Shown piece after piece: positions 24,458 through 32,579 of a stretch of 36,933 nucleotides of DNA. The DNA comes from Loktanella sp. DSM 29012. Lineage in GTDB: Bacteria > Pseudomonadota > Alphaproteobacteria > Rhodobacterales > Rhodobacteraceae. The notes below the pieces were generated by a model. It was not told where the DNA came from, did not search any database, and saw only the letters and a list, made by a program, of their open reading frames with translations. The stretch covers positions 1 to 36,933 of the forward strand of contig NZ_FOEJ01000011.1 in NCBI RefSeq assembly GCF_900110705.1, given 5' to 3'. The number at the start of each line of letters is the position of its first letter. Positions within the stretch are counted from its first letter, which is position 1. Made by a program: the position numbers and the translations under genes.

Positions 24458-25768
24458 TCAGTAACGGTTCGCGATGGGCAATTCTTCGGCCGGGAACAGG
24501 CTGATGACCTCGCAGCCGGTTTCCGTCACGACGACTTCTTCCTCGATCCGTGCGGCGGAATAGCCGTCGGTGGCGGGGCAGTAGGTTTCAAGCGCGAACA
24601 CCATGCCGGTCTTGATCTCCATCGGGTGATCCATCGACACGGCGCGGCTGATGATCGGGCGTTCATGCAGTGCCAAGCCCAGACCGTGGCCGAATTGCAG
24701 ACCGAACGCCTGATCTTCGGTCTCGAACCCCAATTCCTGCGCCGTTGGCCAGACCGCGGCCACCTTGTCGGTGCTGACGCCCGGTTTGATCATCGCGATG
24801 GATGCATCGATCCATTCGCGCGCCTTGACGTAGGCATCGTTCTGCGACGGCGTCGCGCGGCCCACGTTGAAGGTCCGGTAGTAGCAGGTGCGGTAGCCCT
24901 GATAGGATTGCAGGATATCAAAGAACGCCTGATCGCCCGGCCGGATCAATCGGTCGGTGAAGTTGTGCGGATGCGGGTTGCAGCGCTCTCCGGAAATGGC
25001 GTTGATCGCCTCGACGTCGTCGGATCCCATCTCGTAGAGCATCTTGTTTGACAGCGCGACGATGTCGTTTTCGCGCACGCCGGGTTTCAGCTCTTCGTAG
25101 ATCATGTGGTAGACGCCATCGACCATGGCCGCAGCCTGCGTCAGAAGCTGGATTTCGTCCCAGTTCTTGATCTCGCGCGCCGATAGCATGATTTGCTGAC
25201 CGTCGACGATGTTCAGGCCTTCCTCTTTCAGCGCGTGGAACATCGCGGTTTCGGCATAGTCCACGCCGACCGGCATATCGCCCATGCCCGCATCGCGGAT
25301 CAGACCCGCAATCTGCTTGGCGTATTTCTGCATGAGACCGAACTCGGGCGGGATCGTGCCGCGCATGCCGACGACACCGGCCAAACAATGCGACGGCTCC
25401 AGCCAGTCGGAATGGCGCTTGTGATGCTGTGCGGCGGACCCAAAGTCCCAGACGTAGGGGCTTTCGTCGCCGGTCAGCAGACAGAAACGGCACATCTTGT
25501 CCCGTTCCCATTCGCCGATCTTGGTCGCCGACACGTAGCGGATGTTGTTCACGTCGAACAGCAGCAGGGTGCCTGCACCGGACGCCTTCAGCGCCTGTTC
25601 GGTCCGGGCAAGGCGGTAGCGGCGCAGGCGGTCGTGGTCGATGCGGCGTTCGAAATCGACGGACATGTGACCGTGGGCAGGCAGCTTGTCGCGCCATTCC
25701 CAGTTCGGCTCCAGATCCATCGGGGTGAGAAGGTTCGGCATAAGGGCATTGCCCGGACGTTCTGACAT
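24458..25768 (-). CDS. M24-family (creatinase/aminopeptidase P fold) protein with substituted metal ligand
   Basis: A 436-residue two-domain protein: an N-terminal creatinase-type domain (about 50-200, LLLFDVNNIRYVSATKIGEW, VWDFGSAAQHHK) and a C-terminal pita-bread domain (about 205-430). The usual dinuclear ligands would be Asp, Asp, His, Glu, Glu. Asp284 (AFFDILQSYQGY), His361 (FGHGLGLALHE), Glu394 (ALETYCP) and Glu409 (ARIEEE) are kept, but the second Asp, expected in a GYxxDxxRT context, is Cys295 (GYRTCYYRTF). The overall look recalls non-peptidase members such as creatinase, ectoine hydrolase DoeA and the DMSP lyase DddP of roseobacters. Being inside a sugar-catabolic operon, a hydrolytic or lyase role on a small molecule is more likely than peptide cleavage; the reaction is unknown. 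Confidence 0.82.
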   Translation of the reverse strand: MSERPGNALMPNLLTPMDLEPNWEWRDKLPAHGHMSVDFERRIDHDRLRRYRLARTEQALKASGAGTLLLFDVNNIRYVSATKIGEWERDKMCRFCLLTGDESPYVWDFGSAAQHHKRHSDWLEPSHCLAGVVGMRGTIPPEFGLMQKYAKQIAGLIRDAGMGDMPVGVDYAETAMFHALKEEGLNIVDGQQIMLSAREIKNWDEIQLLTQAAAMVDGVYHMIYEELKPGVRENDIVALSNKMLYEMGSDDVEAINAISGERCNPHPHNFTDRLIRPGDQAFFDILQSYQGYRTCYYRTFNVGRATPSQNDAYVKAREWIDASIAMIKPGVSTDKVAAVWPTAQELGFETEDQAFGLQFGHGLGLALHERPIISRAVSMDHPMEIKTGMVFALETYCPATDGYSAARIEEEVVVTETGCEVISLFPAEELPIANRY

Positions 25769-25833
25769 GGAAAACTCCTTTCGGGTGCGAACAGGCGCCC
25801 CCGGATTGCTACTGAAAATTTGGATATTGGGCC

Positions 25834-26643
25834 TTAGGTCGTCGCCCAGCCGCCATCGATAGAGATCATCTGGCCGGTCATGTAGTCGCTGTCATCCGAA
25901 ACGAGGAAAGACGCGGTGCCGACGATATCCTTGGGGTAGGACACCCGCTTGATGACCAAGGCGCTGTTGACGATATCCTCGTAGGCTTGGCCTTCGCGCT
26001 CTTTGAAGCCGATCTCGACCAGGTCCTTGTCAAGCTGCTCCCACAGCGGTGTGACCACAACGCCCGGCGCATAGCCGTTGACGGTGATGTTGTGTTCCGC
26101 CAGCCCCAGCGCGCCGCATTCGGTCAGGGCAAGGCAGCCGTATTTCGACGTGCAATAGACGGTGACGTCCACCAGCGGCTTCTTTGACGCGATGGAGCCT
26201 ACGTTGATCAGCTTGTAGGGGTGATCCTCCATCGGGCCCTGCTTGATCATCTGGCGGGCGACTTCCTGCATGCCCAGCCACATCGCCTTGGTGTTGACGT
26301 TCATGATCATGTCCCAGTTGTCTTCATCGATATCCATAAAGAACCGGGGCTTGTTCAGACCTGCATTGAACACGCCAACATTGATGGACCCGAATGCCTC
26401 GACGGTCGCGGCAACGGCGGCGGCGTTGTCCTCACGCTTGGTCACGTCCATCCTGACTGCAATCGCGCGGCCGTTGCCGGCGGCATTGATTTCATCCGCG
26501 ACGGATTGCGCCATGTCGAGGTCAAGATCGCCGATGCAGACATTGGCACCCTGTTCGGCAAACGAACGTGCGTTGGCTTCTCCCATGCCGCGTGCGGCAC
26601 CGGTGATGAGAATGTTTTTACCTTCAAGGCGATTGGGGTCCAT
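25834..26643 (-). CDS. SDR oxidoreductase (sugar/polyol dehydrogenase-like)
   Basis: A 269-residue classical short-chain dehydrogenase with TGAARGMGEA, the NAG motif in FNAGLNKPRF, catalytic Ser in NVGSIASKK and YCTSK. It shares unusual stretches with the SDR of the plus arm at 29748-30545: DNWDMIMNVN versus DNWNFIMGVN, GMQEVARQMIKQG versus GMQEAARQMIAQG, and GVVVTPLWEQLDKDL versus GVVATEMWEQVDQDL. The pair are therefore paralogues. It lies 24 bases after the fused regulator gene and is the first enzyme of the minus arm. Polyol (sorbitol or galactitol) or sugar C1 dehydrogenase activity is plausible; the substrate is not known. Confidence 0.87.
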   Translation of the reverse strand: MDPNRLEGKNILITGAARGMGEANARSFAEQGANVCIGDLDLDMAQSVADEINAAGNGRAIAVRMDVTKREDNAAAVAATVEAFGSINVGVFNAGLNKPRFFMDIDEDNWDMIMNVNTKAMWLGMQEVARQMIKQGPMEDHPYKLINVGSIASKKPLVDVTVYCTSKYGCLALTECGALGLAEHNITVNGYAPGVVVTPLWEQLDKDLVEIGFKEREGQAYEDIVNSALVIKRVSYPKDIVGTASFLVSDDSDYMTGQMISIDGGWATT

Positions 26644-26667
26644 CGGTCTCTCCTCCTGACGTGATGA

Positions 26668-28404
26668 CTAACTTCGTGATAGGATGGCGTCCGCGCGACC
26701 TTGCGCGCGGCGCAGGGCGTCCTGCGGGGTAATGATCCCGCGGAGCATGTCGTGAAATTCCTCGCCACAGATCTGGATGATCTGGTCGATCTCAGGGACC
26801 GGCGGGCGCGGCCAGAATTGCAATTCGTCGCGCCATGACATCGCATCCACCGCCTCAAAGATGGGCGACAGGCGCTGCACATCGGGGTCCGATCCGACGG
26901 AATAGCGCGGGTTCGTCCGGCTGCCGTTCTGCACATACATCTTCTGGGCCGCGGGCGAGGTGAAGGCCAGCAGCGCCTCCACCGCGGCCGGAATCCGGTC
27001 TTCGGCCAGATTGGCCGGAATCCCCATCAGGTATCCCCCCACGGGCGCAATAGGCGCGCCGCCTGGCCCAGCGGGATGCGGCAGGTATCCGGTCTGGTCC
27101 TTTGCTGGCGATGCCTCGTCCAGCTCGAAGTAAGGCGCAAGCAGGGTATAGCCGTAGGCCATCGCGATCCGGCCTGCCGCGTAGGGGCGGATGCGTTCAT
27201 ACCAGGACATCGACAGGATATCAGGCGGCGAATACTGCAACAGGTCCTTGAGGAACTGCGCCGCCTGCAATCCCGCAGGCGTGTCGATGGTCACGCGGTA
27301 GTCACGTTCAGCCAGATCCTTTGTCTCGAAGCCGCCGGCGTTCGGCTTGAGGTCAAGAACTGGCTGGCCAAAGTCGGCCAGTGTCATCAGCACCGTATGG
27401 CCAAGAGCCGTGCCGCGCGCCGCGTTCCAGGCGATCCCGTGAATCCCGCGATGCGGATCGTGCAGCGCCTTTGCGGCACGCAGCAGATCGCGCGTCGTGG
27501 CGGGCGGCTCCAGTCCCGCCTTCGCGAGCAGATCCTTGCGATAGAACAGCAGTTCCGGCGTGGTCTGTGCAGGCACGCCGTAGGCACGACCACCCCAATG
27601 CACAGCCTGCCATCCCGCCGTGTGGAAATCCGACGGGTCGATCCGCCCGATATCCATGATCTGGTCCAGCGGCATAAGGACATTTTGCTGCGCAAAATCG
27701 CCCACCCAAGGCAGGTCTACGGCGATGATGTCGTAGGCACTCGCCTTGCGTTCGGCGTTGCGCATGATCTCGGTGCGCAGGCGGTCGATTGAAAAGGCGC
27801 GCTGGTGAATTTGCGTGCCGATCGTCTGTTCGAATTGACGTTTGAGGTTGTCCATCACCATGAACGTCGGGTCGCCATGCACCAGAACGCGTAGCCCGCC
27901 GGGCAGCTTCAGCGGGCTTTGAAGCACCTTCATCGGCGGGATCGATTTGGCGGTCAGATATGAATCGCCGTAGTAGTAATCGGACACGTCCGCCGCGACG
28001 CTGCTGCCAAATTGCGTGACGGCGAGGCGCTGCACCCGCTGCGTCAGCTGGGTCCACTGGTCAAGAAGGGCCATGCTTGGATGCAGGGAAAAGCTTTTGC
28101 CGGTGGCGGTGCGCGGCCGTTGGTCGATCAGCCCTGCTTCCTGCATGTCCTTGATGCGGCGGTTGGCGGTGGCATAGGGGGCGCGACTGGCCCCGATCAG
28201 CGACGTCATGGTGACAAGCCGCCCTTCGATGTGTCCGCGGATCAGATGCATGGAAATGCGCAAGTTGGGACTTGCCGCGAACAGATCCGACGCACTTTCC
28301 AGCTCGTCGCCAAGGCTTTCCATGAACGACAGGACACTCACCATGTCCGCCTTGACCTGAGGCGGCACGACAAGGTCGAAATTTTCCCCCCTCATCACGT
28401 TCAT
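26668..28404 (-). CDS. Fused regulator: N-terminal winged helix-turn-helix plus ABC solute-binding-protein domain
   Basis: A 578-residue protein from ATG 28404 (ATG 28395 or 28497 are alternatives; the frame is open to 28620). No signal peptide or membrane helix, so cytoplasmic. Residues about 45-115 form a MarR-like winged helix: VTMTSLIGASRAPYATANRR, IKDMQEAGLI, then a basic wing DQRPRTATGKSFSLHPS. Residues about 165-560 look like a full family 1 extracellular solute-binding protein: LRVLVHGDPTFMVMDNLKRQ, YDIIAVDLPWVGDFAQQNVL, the lobe-crossing GGRAYGVPAQTTPELLFYRK, DLLAKAGLEPPATTRDLL and the C-terminal VEALLAFTSPAAQKMYVQNG. This resembles a transcription regulator that senses sugar with an importer's binding domain. 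It opens the minus arm and faces the transporter genes across a 44-bp dyad. The adjacent importer uses a different (RbsB-type) binding protein. Confidence 0.88.
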   Translation of the reverse strand: MNVMRGENFDLVVPPQVKADMVSVLSFMESLGDELESASDLFAASPNLRISMHLIRGHIEGRLVTMTSLIGASRAPYATANRRIKDMQEAGLIDQRPRTATGKSFSLHPSMALLDQWTQLTQRVQRLAVTQFGSSVAADVSDYYYGDSYLTAKSIPPMKVLQSPLKLPGGLRVLVHGDPTFMVMDNLKRQFEQTIGTQIHQRAFSIDRLRTEIMRNAERKASAYDIIAVDLPWVGDFAQQNVLMPLDQIMDIGRIDPSDFHTAGWQAVHWGGRAYGVPAQTTPELLFYRKDLLAKAGLEPPATTRDLLRAAKALHDPHRGIHGIAWNAARGTALGHTVLMTLADFGQPVLDLKPNAGGFETKDLAERDYRVTIDTPAGLQAAQFLKDLLQYSPPDILSMSWYERIRPYAAGRIAMAYGYTLLAPYFELDEASPAKDQTGYLPHPAGPGGAPIAPVGGYLMGIPANLAEDRIPAAVEALLAFTSPAAQKMYVQNGSRTNPRYSVGSDPDVQRLSPIFEAVDAMSWRDELQFWPRPPVPEIDQIIQICGEEFHDMLRGIITPQDALRRAQGRADAILSRS

Positions 28405-28530
28405 ACCCCCGGTTGCAGCCTTTCGCTTTGCGTGGCCTTGGCCACGTGAATTGTTCGATTTGGATGATTTTGAAATCGTCACTAGATGTGCCCTCATGTA
28501 GACGCGGGTTGGTTGCCGGAATATATCGCG

Positions 28531-28574
28531 AAAATATCCAGGTCGGACTAATATTAATCCATTATGGATATTTT
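28531..28574. promoter_or_regulatory. 44-bp concentric dyad, candidate operator of the fused regulator
   Basis: Outer arms AAAATATCCA (28531-28540) and TGGATATTTT (28565-28574) are perfect inverted repeats. Inside, GGACTAATATTAATCC (28545-28560) is a 16-bp palindrome with one mismatched pair and exactly the same centre (between 28552 and 28553). The region is markedly AT-rich for this window and sits between the two divergent arms, where it could control both. Repeated ATCC/GGAT half-sites suggest multimeric binding. Confidence 0.6.
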
Positions 28575-28700
28575 TTGTGACGCCCACAGGCCGCACGCCG
28601 GGCAAGGTCGTGCCAGTCACACCGGCATGCCGGAGGGTGATTCCCCTTGGGAGAGTGGGGACAGGACATCAAAGTCCGAGACATCTTGGAGGAGATAACA

Positions 28701-29669
28701 ATGACACTACGCACAATCCTGACCGCGACGTCTGCAACAGCAGCGTTGGCCATTGCCGGGTCCGCTTATGCAGAAGCCCACAGCCCGATGCGGATCGGCA
28801 TCACGCAGAACAACGTCGGTGTGGACAGTTACCAGACGACCTATGAAAACGCGTTCATCGCCGCAGCAGAAGCCAATGAGAACGTCGAAGTCGTCGTTCT
28901 GGACGCAGGCGGCGACGTGGCCCGCCAGATCGCCCAGATGGAAGACCTGATCCAGCAGGAAGTCGATGCCATCATCATCTGGCCGACAAACGGCGAAGCC
29001 GTCATTCCCGCCGTCCGCAAGGCCGCACAGGCCGATATCCCGGTTGTCGTGACCAATTCCAACATCGCCGAAGCCGGTTTCGATTTCGTCGCGACGTTCT
29101 CTGGCCCTGACAACATCACGCAGGGATCGCGTTCTGCCGAGATCATGTGCGACCGCTTCAAGGCCCTTGGCATCGAGAACGAGGCTCGGGTGGTGCAGAT
29201 TTCAGGCCAGCCCGGCTACACTACGGCGATCGAGCGTCAAAAAGGCTTTGACGACCGTCTGCCCGAGGTTTGCCCGAACGTCACGCTCGTCGAAACCCAG
29301 CCAGGCGACTGGAACCGTGAAAAGTCCCAGCAGGTGATGGAAGCTTTCCTGGTCAAGTATGACGACATCGACGGTGTCTATGCCGGCGACGACAACATGG
29401 GCGTCGGCGCATTGAACGCTGCCCTGGCCGCAGGGCGTGCCGAGGGCATCACCTTTGTCGGCGCAACCAACTTTGCCGTCGGATACGAGGCGATGGAGCG
29501 TGGAGAGTACTGGGGTTCGATCTATCAGTCGCCAGTGGACGACGCCGAGGCGGCGCTTCAGTCCGCGATTGATCTGATCAACGGTGAGGAACTGCCGTTC
29601 CTGAACTATTTCGACACGCCGAAGATCACGCAGGACAACATGTCTGACTTCACGAAGCCCGTATTCTAA
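28701..29669 (+). CDS. Sugar ABC transporter, periplasmic binding protein (RbsB-type)
   Basis: A 322-residue periplasmic binding protein, start ATG 28701 chosen by GGAGGA 8 bases upstream (the open frame begins earlier without a site). The signal peptide is residues 1-24 (LTATSATAALAIAGSAYAEA). The mature part is the two-lobed Peripla_BP_4 fold of ribose, galactose and related sugars: MRIGITQNNVGVDSYQTTYE, DLIQQEVDAIIIWPTNGEAV, GQPGYTTAIERQKGFDDRL, DGVYAGDDNMGVGALNAALA. It is the first gene of the plus arm and presumably delivers the island's substrate to the permeases at 30591-32579. Confidence 0.92.
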   Translation: MTLRTILTATSATAALAIAGSAYAEAHSPMRIGITQNNVGVDSYQTTYENAFIAAAEANENVEVVVLDAGGDVARQIAQMEDLIQQEVDAIIIWPTNGEAVIPAVRKAAQADIPVVVTNSNIAEAGFDFVATFSGPDNITQGSRSAEIMCDRFKALGIENEARVVQISGQPGYTTAIERQKGFDDRLPEVCPNVTLVETQPGDWNREKSQQVMEAFLVKYDDIDGVYAGDDNMGVGALNAALAAGRAEGITFVGATNFAVGYEAMERGEYWGSIYQSPVDDAEAALQSAIDLINGEELPFLNYFDTPKITQDNMSDFTKPVF

Positions 29670-29681
29670 GGGCTACCCCAT

Positions 29682-29711
29682 CGGACGGGGCGCACCCGCG
29701 CGCCCCGTCCG
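29682..29711 (+). terminator. Intercistronic hairpin after the RbsB-type gene
   Basis: Perfect 12-bp arms, CGGACGGGGCGC at 29682-29693 and its complement at 29700-29711, with a 6-base loop, 12 bases after the binding-protein stop. No T-run follows at once, so it likely protects the upstream message or partly attenuates transcription of the later genes. Confidence 0.55.
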
Positions 29712-29747
29712 TCACGACACTCACTACATTTTACGGGGGACCGCGTC

Positions 29748-30545
29748 ATGGGACGTGTGACTGGACGGTCGTGCATCGTCACCGGTGCTGCACAGGGCAT
29801 TGGCCGCGGCATCGCAGAGGCGCTGCTGGACGAAGGCGCTGACGTTTGTTTTGCGGATATCAACGGTGACAAGGTGAGAGATGTCGCGCAGGCGAACACC
29901 GACAGAGCGGCGCGCAACGGTGGCAAGGTCACCCACGCACAGGTCGATGTGACCGACAGGGCTTCCGTCAAAGCGATGATCGCCCATACGGTCGAGGTCT
30001 TCGGCAAGCTGGACGTGAAATTCAACAACGCCGGCGTGAACAGACCCATGAATTTTCTGGACGTCACCGAGGACAACTGGAATTTCATCATGGGCGTTAA
30101 CGGGCTGGGCTGCATGATCGGCATGCAAGAAGCCGCCCGGCAAATGATCGCCCAGGGCACGGGTGGCAAGATCGTCAATACCGCTTCGATCGCCAGCCGT
30201 CAGGGATTTGACAACGTGGCACCCTATTGTGCCAGCAAATTCGCCGTGGTCGCGTTGACCCAATCAGGTGCGCGCGATCTGGCAAAACACAATATCACCG
30301 TCACAGGCTTTGCGCCGGGCGTCGTCGCGACCGAGATGTGGGAGCAGGTCGATCAGGACCTGATGGCAATCGGTGCCGCGGAACGACCCGGACAGGCGAT
30401 GGAAGAGTTCTCGTCCGAAATCCTGCGCGGCCGCGTCGCGAAAACCGAGGATATCACGGGAACGACGACCTATCTGGCGTCGAAAGACAGCGACTACATG
30501 ACCGGTCAGATCGTCATGATCGATGGTGGCATGACTTTGGTTTGA
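29748..30545 (+). CDS. SDR oxidoreductase (sugar/polyol dehydrogenase-like), paralogue of the minus-arm SDR
   Basis: A 265-residue short-chain dehydrogenase: TGAAQGIGRG, NNAGVNRPMNF, catalytic Ser in NTASIASRQ and YCASK, ending YMTGQIVMIDGG. It resembles the enzyme at 25834-26643 over the whole length, including the DNWxxIM, GMQEAARQMI and WEQVDQDL segments. Lying between the binding protein and permease genes, it probably carries out the first oxidation of the imported sugar or polyol. Which of the two paralogues acts at which carbon cannot be read from the sequence. Confidence 0.87.
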   Translation: MGRVTGRSCIVTGAAQGIGRGIAEALLDEGADVCFADINGDKVRDVAQANTDRAARNGGKVTHAQVDVTDRASVKAMIAHTVEVFGKLDVKFNNAGVNRPMNFLDVTEDNWNFIMGVNGLGCMIGMQEAARQMIAQGTGGKIVNTASIASRQGFDNVAPYCASKFAVVALTQSGARDLAKHNITVTGFAPGVVATEMWEQVDQDLMAIGAAERPGQAMEEFSSEILRGRVAKTEDITGTTTYLASKDSDYMTGQIVMIDGGMTLV

Positions 30546-30590
30546 CGAACGCCTGACAGGGCAGGGTCTTTGGCCCGTGGGAGGGGAAAT

Positions 30591-31565
30591 ATGGCGAGCA
30601 TGACGAAAGCAGACATCGGGGGGATGCTGGCGCGGCAAGGCATCTTGATTGCCTTTGCGGTTTTCATCATCGGATTTACCATCGCGAACGACCGGTTTCT
30701 AAGCCCTGACAACGTGATGGGCGTCATCCGGTCTTCTGCGATCCTCGGGGTCATGGCGCTCGGCGTGACCTTCGTGGTGATCAGTGGGAACCTTGATTTG
30801 TCCGTGGGGTCGATGATGTCGTTTTCGACAATCGTCGTTCTTGATTTGCACGACAAGATTGGCCCGTTCCTAGCGATCCCGGCGATGTTCGCGATGACGC
30901 TGTGTCTTGGCGCGTTCATCGGGTTTCTCGTCGGTTACCTGAAACTGAACTCTCTCATCGTGACACTGGGGATGCTATCGGCGATCCACGGTCTGACGCT
31001 GACCTATTCTGGTGGTCAGAATATGGACATTGCTGACAAGGAAGGCACCTGGTTCGGCGTTTTTGGTCAGGGGTCCGCTTTGGGCATTCCTGTGCCCATC
31101 CTGATTTTCCTGGCCTTGGCTGCATTATTGGGCATCATCCTCGCGAAAACGGCGTTCGGGCGAAAGGTTTACGCCGTGGGCGGAAACGGCACCGCCGCGA
31201 CGTTTTCCGGGATCAAACGCGCCCGCATCGTGTTCCTCTGCTACATCATGTCGTCCGCCTGCGTGGCCGTAGCGGGCCTGATACAGGCGAGCCGGTCGAT
31301 GGGGTCGCAAAACACAGTGGGGCAGGGGCTTGAACTGGATGTCCTGGCTGCTGTGATCTTGGGTGGCGCGTCACTGCTCGGCGGGTCCGGCACGATTTTC
31401 AAGACCGTCATTGGCGTGCTGATTCTTGGTTTCATCCAGAACGGTCTGCTGCTGCTTGGGCTGCAATTCTATGTCCAGAACGTCGTGACATGGGTCATCA
31501 TCATTCTTGCGGTCTGGCTCGATATCGCGGCCAAACGTGGCAAGCTTTGGTCAAACATCGCGTAG
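30591..31565 (+). CDS. Sugar ABC transporter permease (RbsC-type)
   Basis: A 324-residue permease from ATG 30591, with GGGAGGGG upstream; the frame opens seven codons earlier without a site. About ten hydrophobic helices with the BPD_transp_2 pattern: VTFVVISGNLDLSVGSMMSF near the N-terminus and, toward the end, LDVLAAVILGGASLLGGSGT, the conserved coupling region of RbsC-type permeases. It is followed by a second, related permease, so the channel is probably a heterodimer rather than the RbsC homodimer. Confidence 0.92.
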   Translation: MASMTKADIGGMLARQGILIAFAVFIIGFTIANDRFLSPDNVMGVIRSSAILGVMALGVTFVVISGNLDLSVGSMMSFSTIVVLDLHDKIGPFLAIPAMFAMTLCLGAFIGFLVGYLKLNSLIVTLGMLSAIHGLTLTYSGGQNMDIADKEGTWFGVFGQGSALGIPVPILIFLALAALLGIILAKTAFGRKVYAVGGNGTAATFSGIKRARIVFLCYIMSSACVAVAGLIQASRSMGSQNTVGQGLELDVLAAVILGGASLLGGSGTIFKTVIGVLILGFIQNGLLLLGLQFYVQNVVTWVIIILAVWLDIAAKRGKLWSNIA

Positions 31566-31577
31566 GGGAGCGGGAAG

Positions 31578-32579
31578 ATGGAAGCTGGAAATCTGTCCAA
31601 AATTCTGAAGAACAGCGCGATCTGGGGTTTTATCGTGCTCGAGCTGATTTTCTTCAGCATCGCTGGTGAATTCCTGTCGCTGTCCGACAAGGCGTTCATG
31701 GATGTCGACAACATGCTGTTGCTGCTCAAACAATCCGCCCCCATCGGCATCATCGCCATGGGCATGACCATCATCATGGTCAACGGCAACATCGACCTGA
31801 GCGTCGGCGCGATCTTTGCACTGTCTGCGGTGATCCTGCTGGATAGCCTGTCGTGGTCAGTCTTTGCCGGTCTGGGCGATTGGGTCATCCCGGTGTCATG
31901 GACGCTGGCCCTGCTGACCGGCGTTGCTCTGGGCGCGATCAACGGGTTGATCGTTTGGAAAACCGGTGTCGATGCTTTCATCGTCACGCTGGGTTCGATG
32001 CTGGGCTTTCGCGGTCTGGTGTTCATGTATAATGGCGAAAACCCTACCTCGAGCCTCAACTGGACGCTCGTTGATTTTGCAGAGGCGCAGTTCCTGGGCT
32101 TTCACACGGCCACCTGGTTTCTGGCCGTCGTCACGCTGATCATCTGGTATATCATGACCCGCACCGTCCACGGGCGGAACGCCTACGCCATCGGTGACAA
32201 CCGCGAGGCCGCGGTCAATGCAGGCATCAAGGTCGGCCCGCACATGCTGATCAATTTCATGATCATCGGTTTCCTGTCGGCGCTGTCTGCGGTCGTGTTC
32301 TATTCCGAGTCCGGCTCGGTCAATCCGAACGACGGCCAGCTTTATGAGTTGTGGGTCATCACGGCGGTCGTGCTGGGCGGAACCAAGCTGACCGGCGGCT
32401 CGGGTTCGATCGTGTCCACGCTGGGCGGTGTCCTTGCCATTCAGTTGTTGCGCAAGGGGCTGGGACACATCGGTGCCGACACTTCTACAGTCAATCTAGT
32501 CATCGGCTTGATCCTGATCGCCGTCCTGTTCCTGGACCGCCAGTTGAACGCCAAGGGCAAAGAGGAGTTGAAGATATGA
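31578..32579 (+). CDS. Sugar ABC transporter permease (RbsC-type), second subunit
   Basis: A 333-residue permease of the same BPD_transp_2 family. MTIIMVNGNIDLSVGAIFAL and ELWVITAVVLGGTKLTGGSG correspond to the same two signatures in the first permease. It starts 12 bases after the first permease stop and its own stop overlaps the ATPase start by four bases. Together they form the membrane channel for the sugar bound by the 28701-29669 product. Confidence 0.92.
   Translation: MEAGNLSKILKNSAIWGFIVLELIFFSIAGEFLSLSDKAFMDVDNMLLLLKQSAPIGIIAMGMTIIMVNGNIDLSVGAIFALSAVILLDSLSWSVFAGLGDWVIPVSWTLALLTGVALGAINGLIVWKTGVDAFIVTLGSMLGFRGLVFMYNGENPTSSLNWTLVDFAEAQFLGFHTATWFLAVVTLIIWYIMTRTVHGRNAYAIGDNREAAVNAGIKVGPHMLINFMIIGFLSALSAVVFYSESGSVNPNDGQLYELWVITAVVLGGTKLTGGSGSIVSTLGGVLAIQLLRKGLGHIGADTSTVNLVIGLILIAVLFLDRQLNAKGKEELKI

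Noticed and set aside
24383-25051. 222-codon plus-strand open frame
   Set aside because: Antisense to the M24 and KduD genes, without domain features.
28405-28620. 72-residue N-terminal extension of the fused regulator
   Set aside because: It would run through the AT-rich operator region, is low in family features and lacks a ribosome site; starts at 28404 or 28395 are simpler, though ATG 28497 cannot be excluded.
29682-29711. Full intrinsic terminator ending the RbsB-type transcript
   Set aside because: No T-run follows and the downstream genes have no other promoter that could be recognised.
32351-32575. 75-codon N-terminal extension of the RbsA-type ATPase
   Set aside because: It lies within the permease gene in another frame; ATG 32576 overlaps the permease stop as expected for a coupled start.
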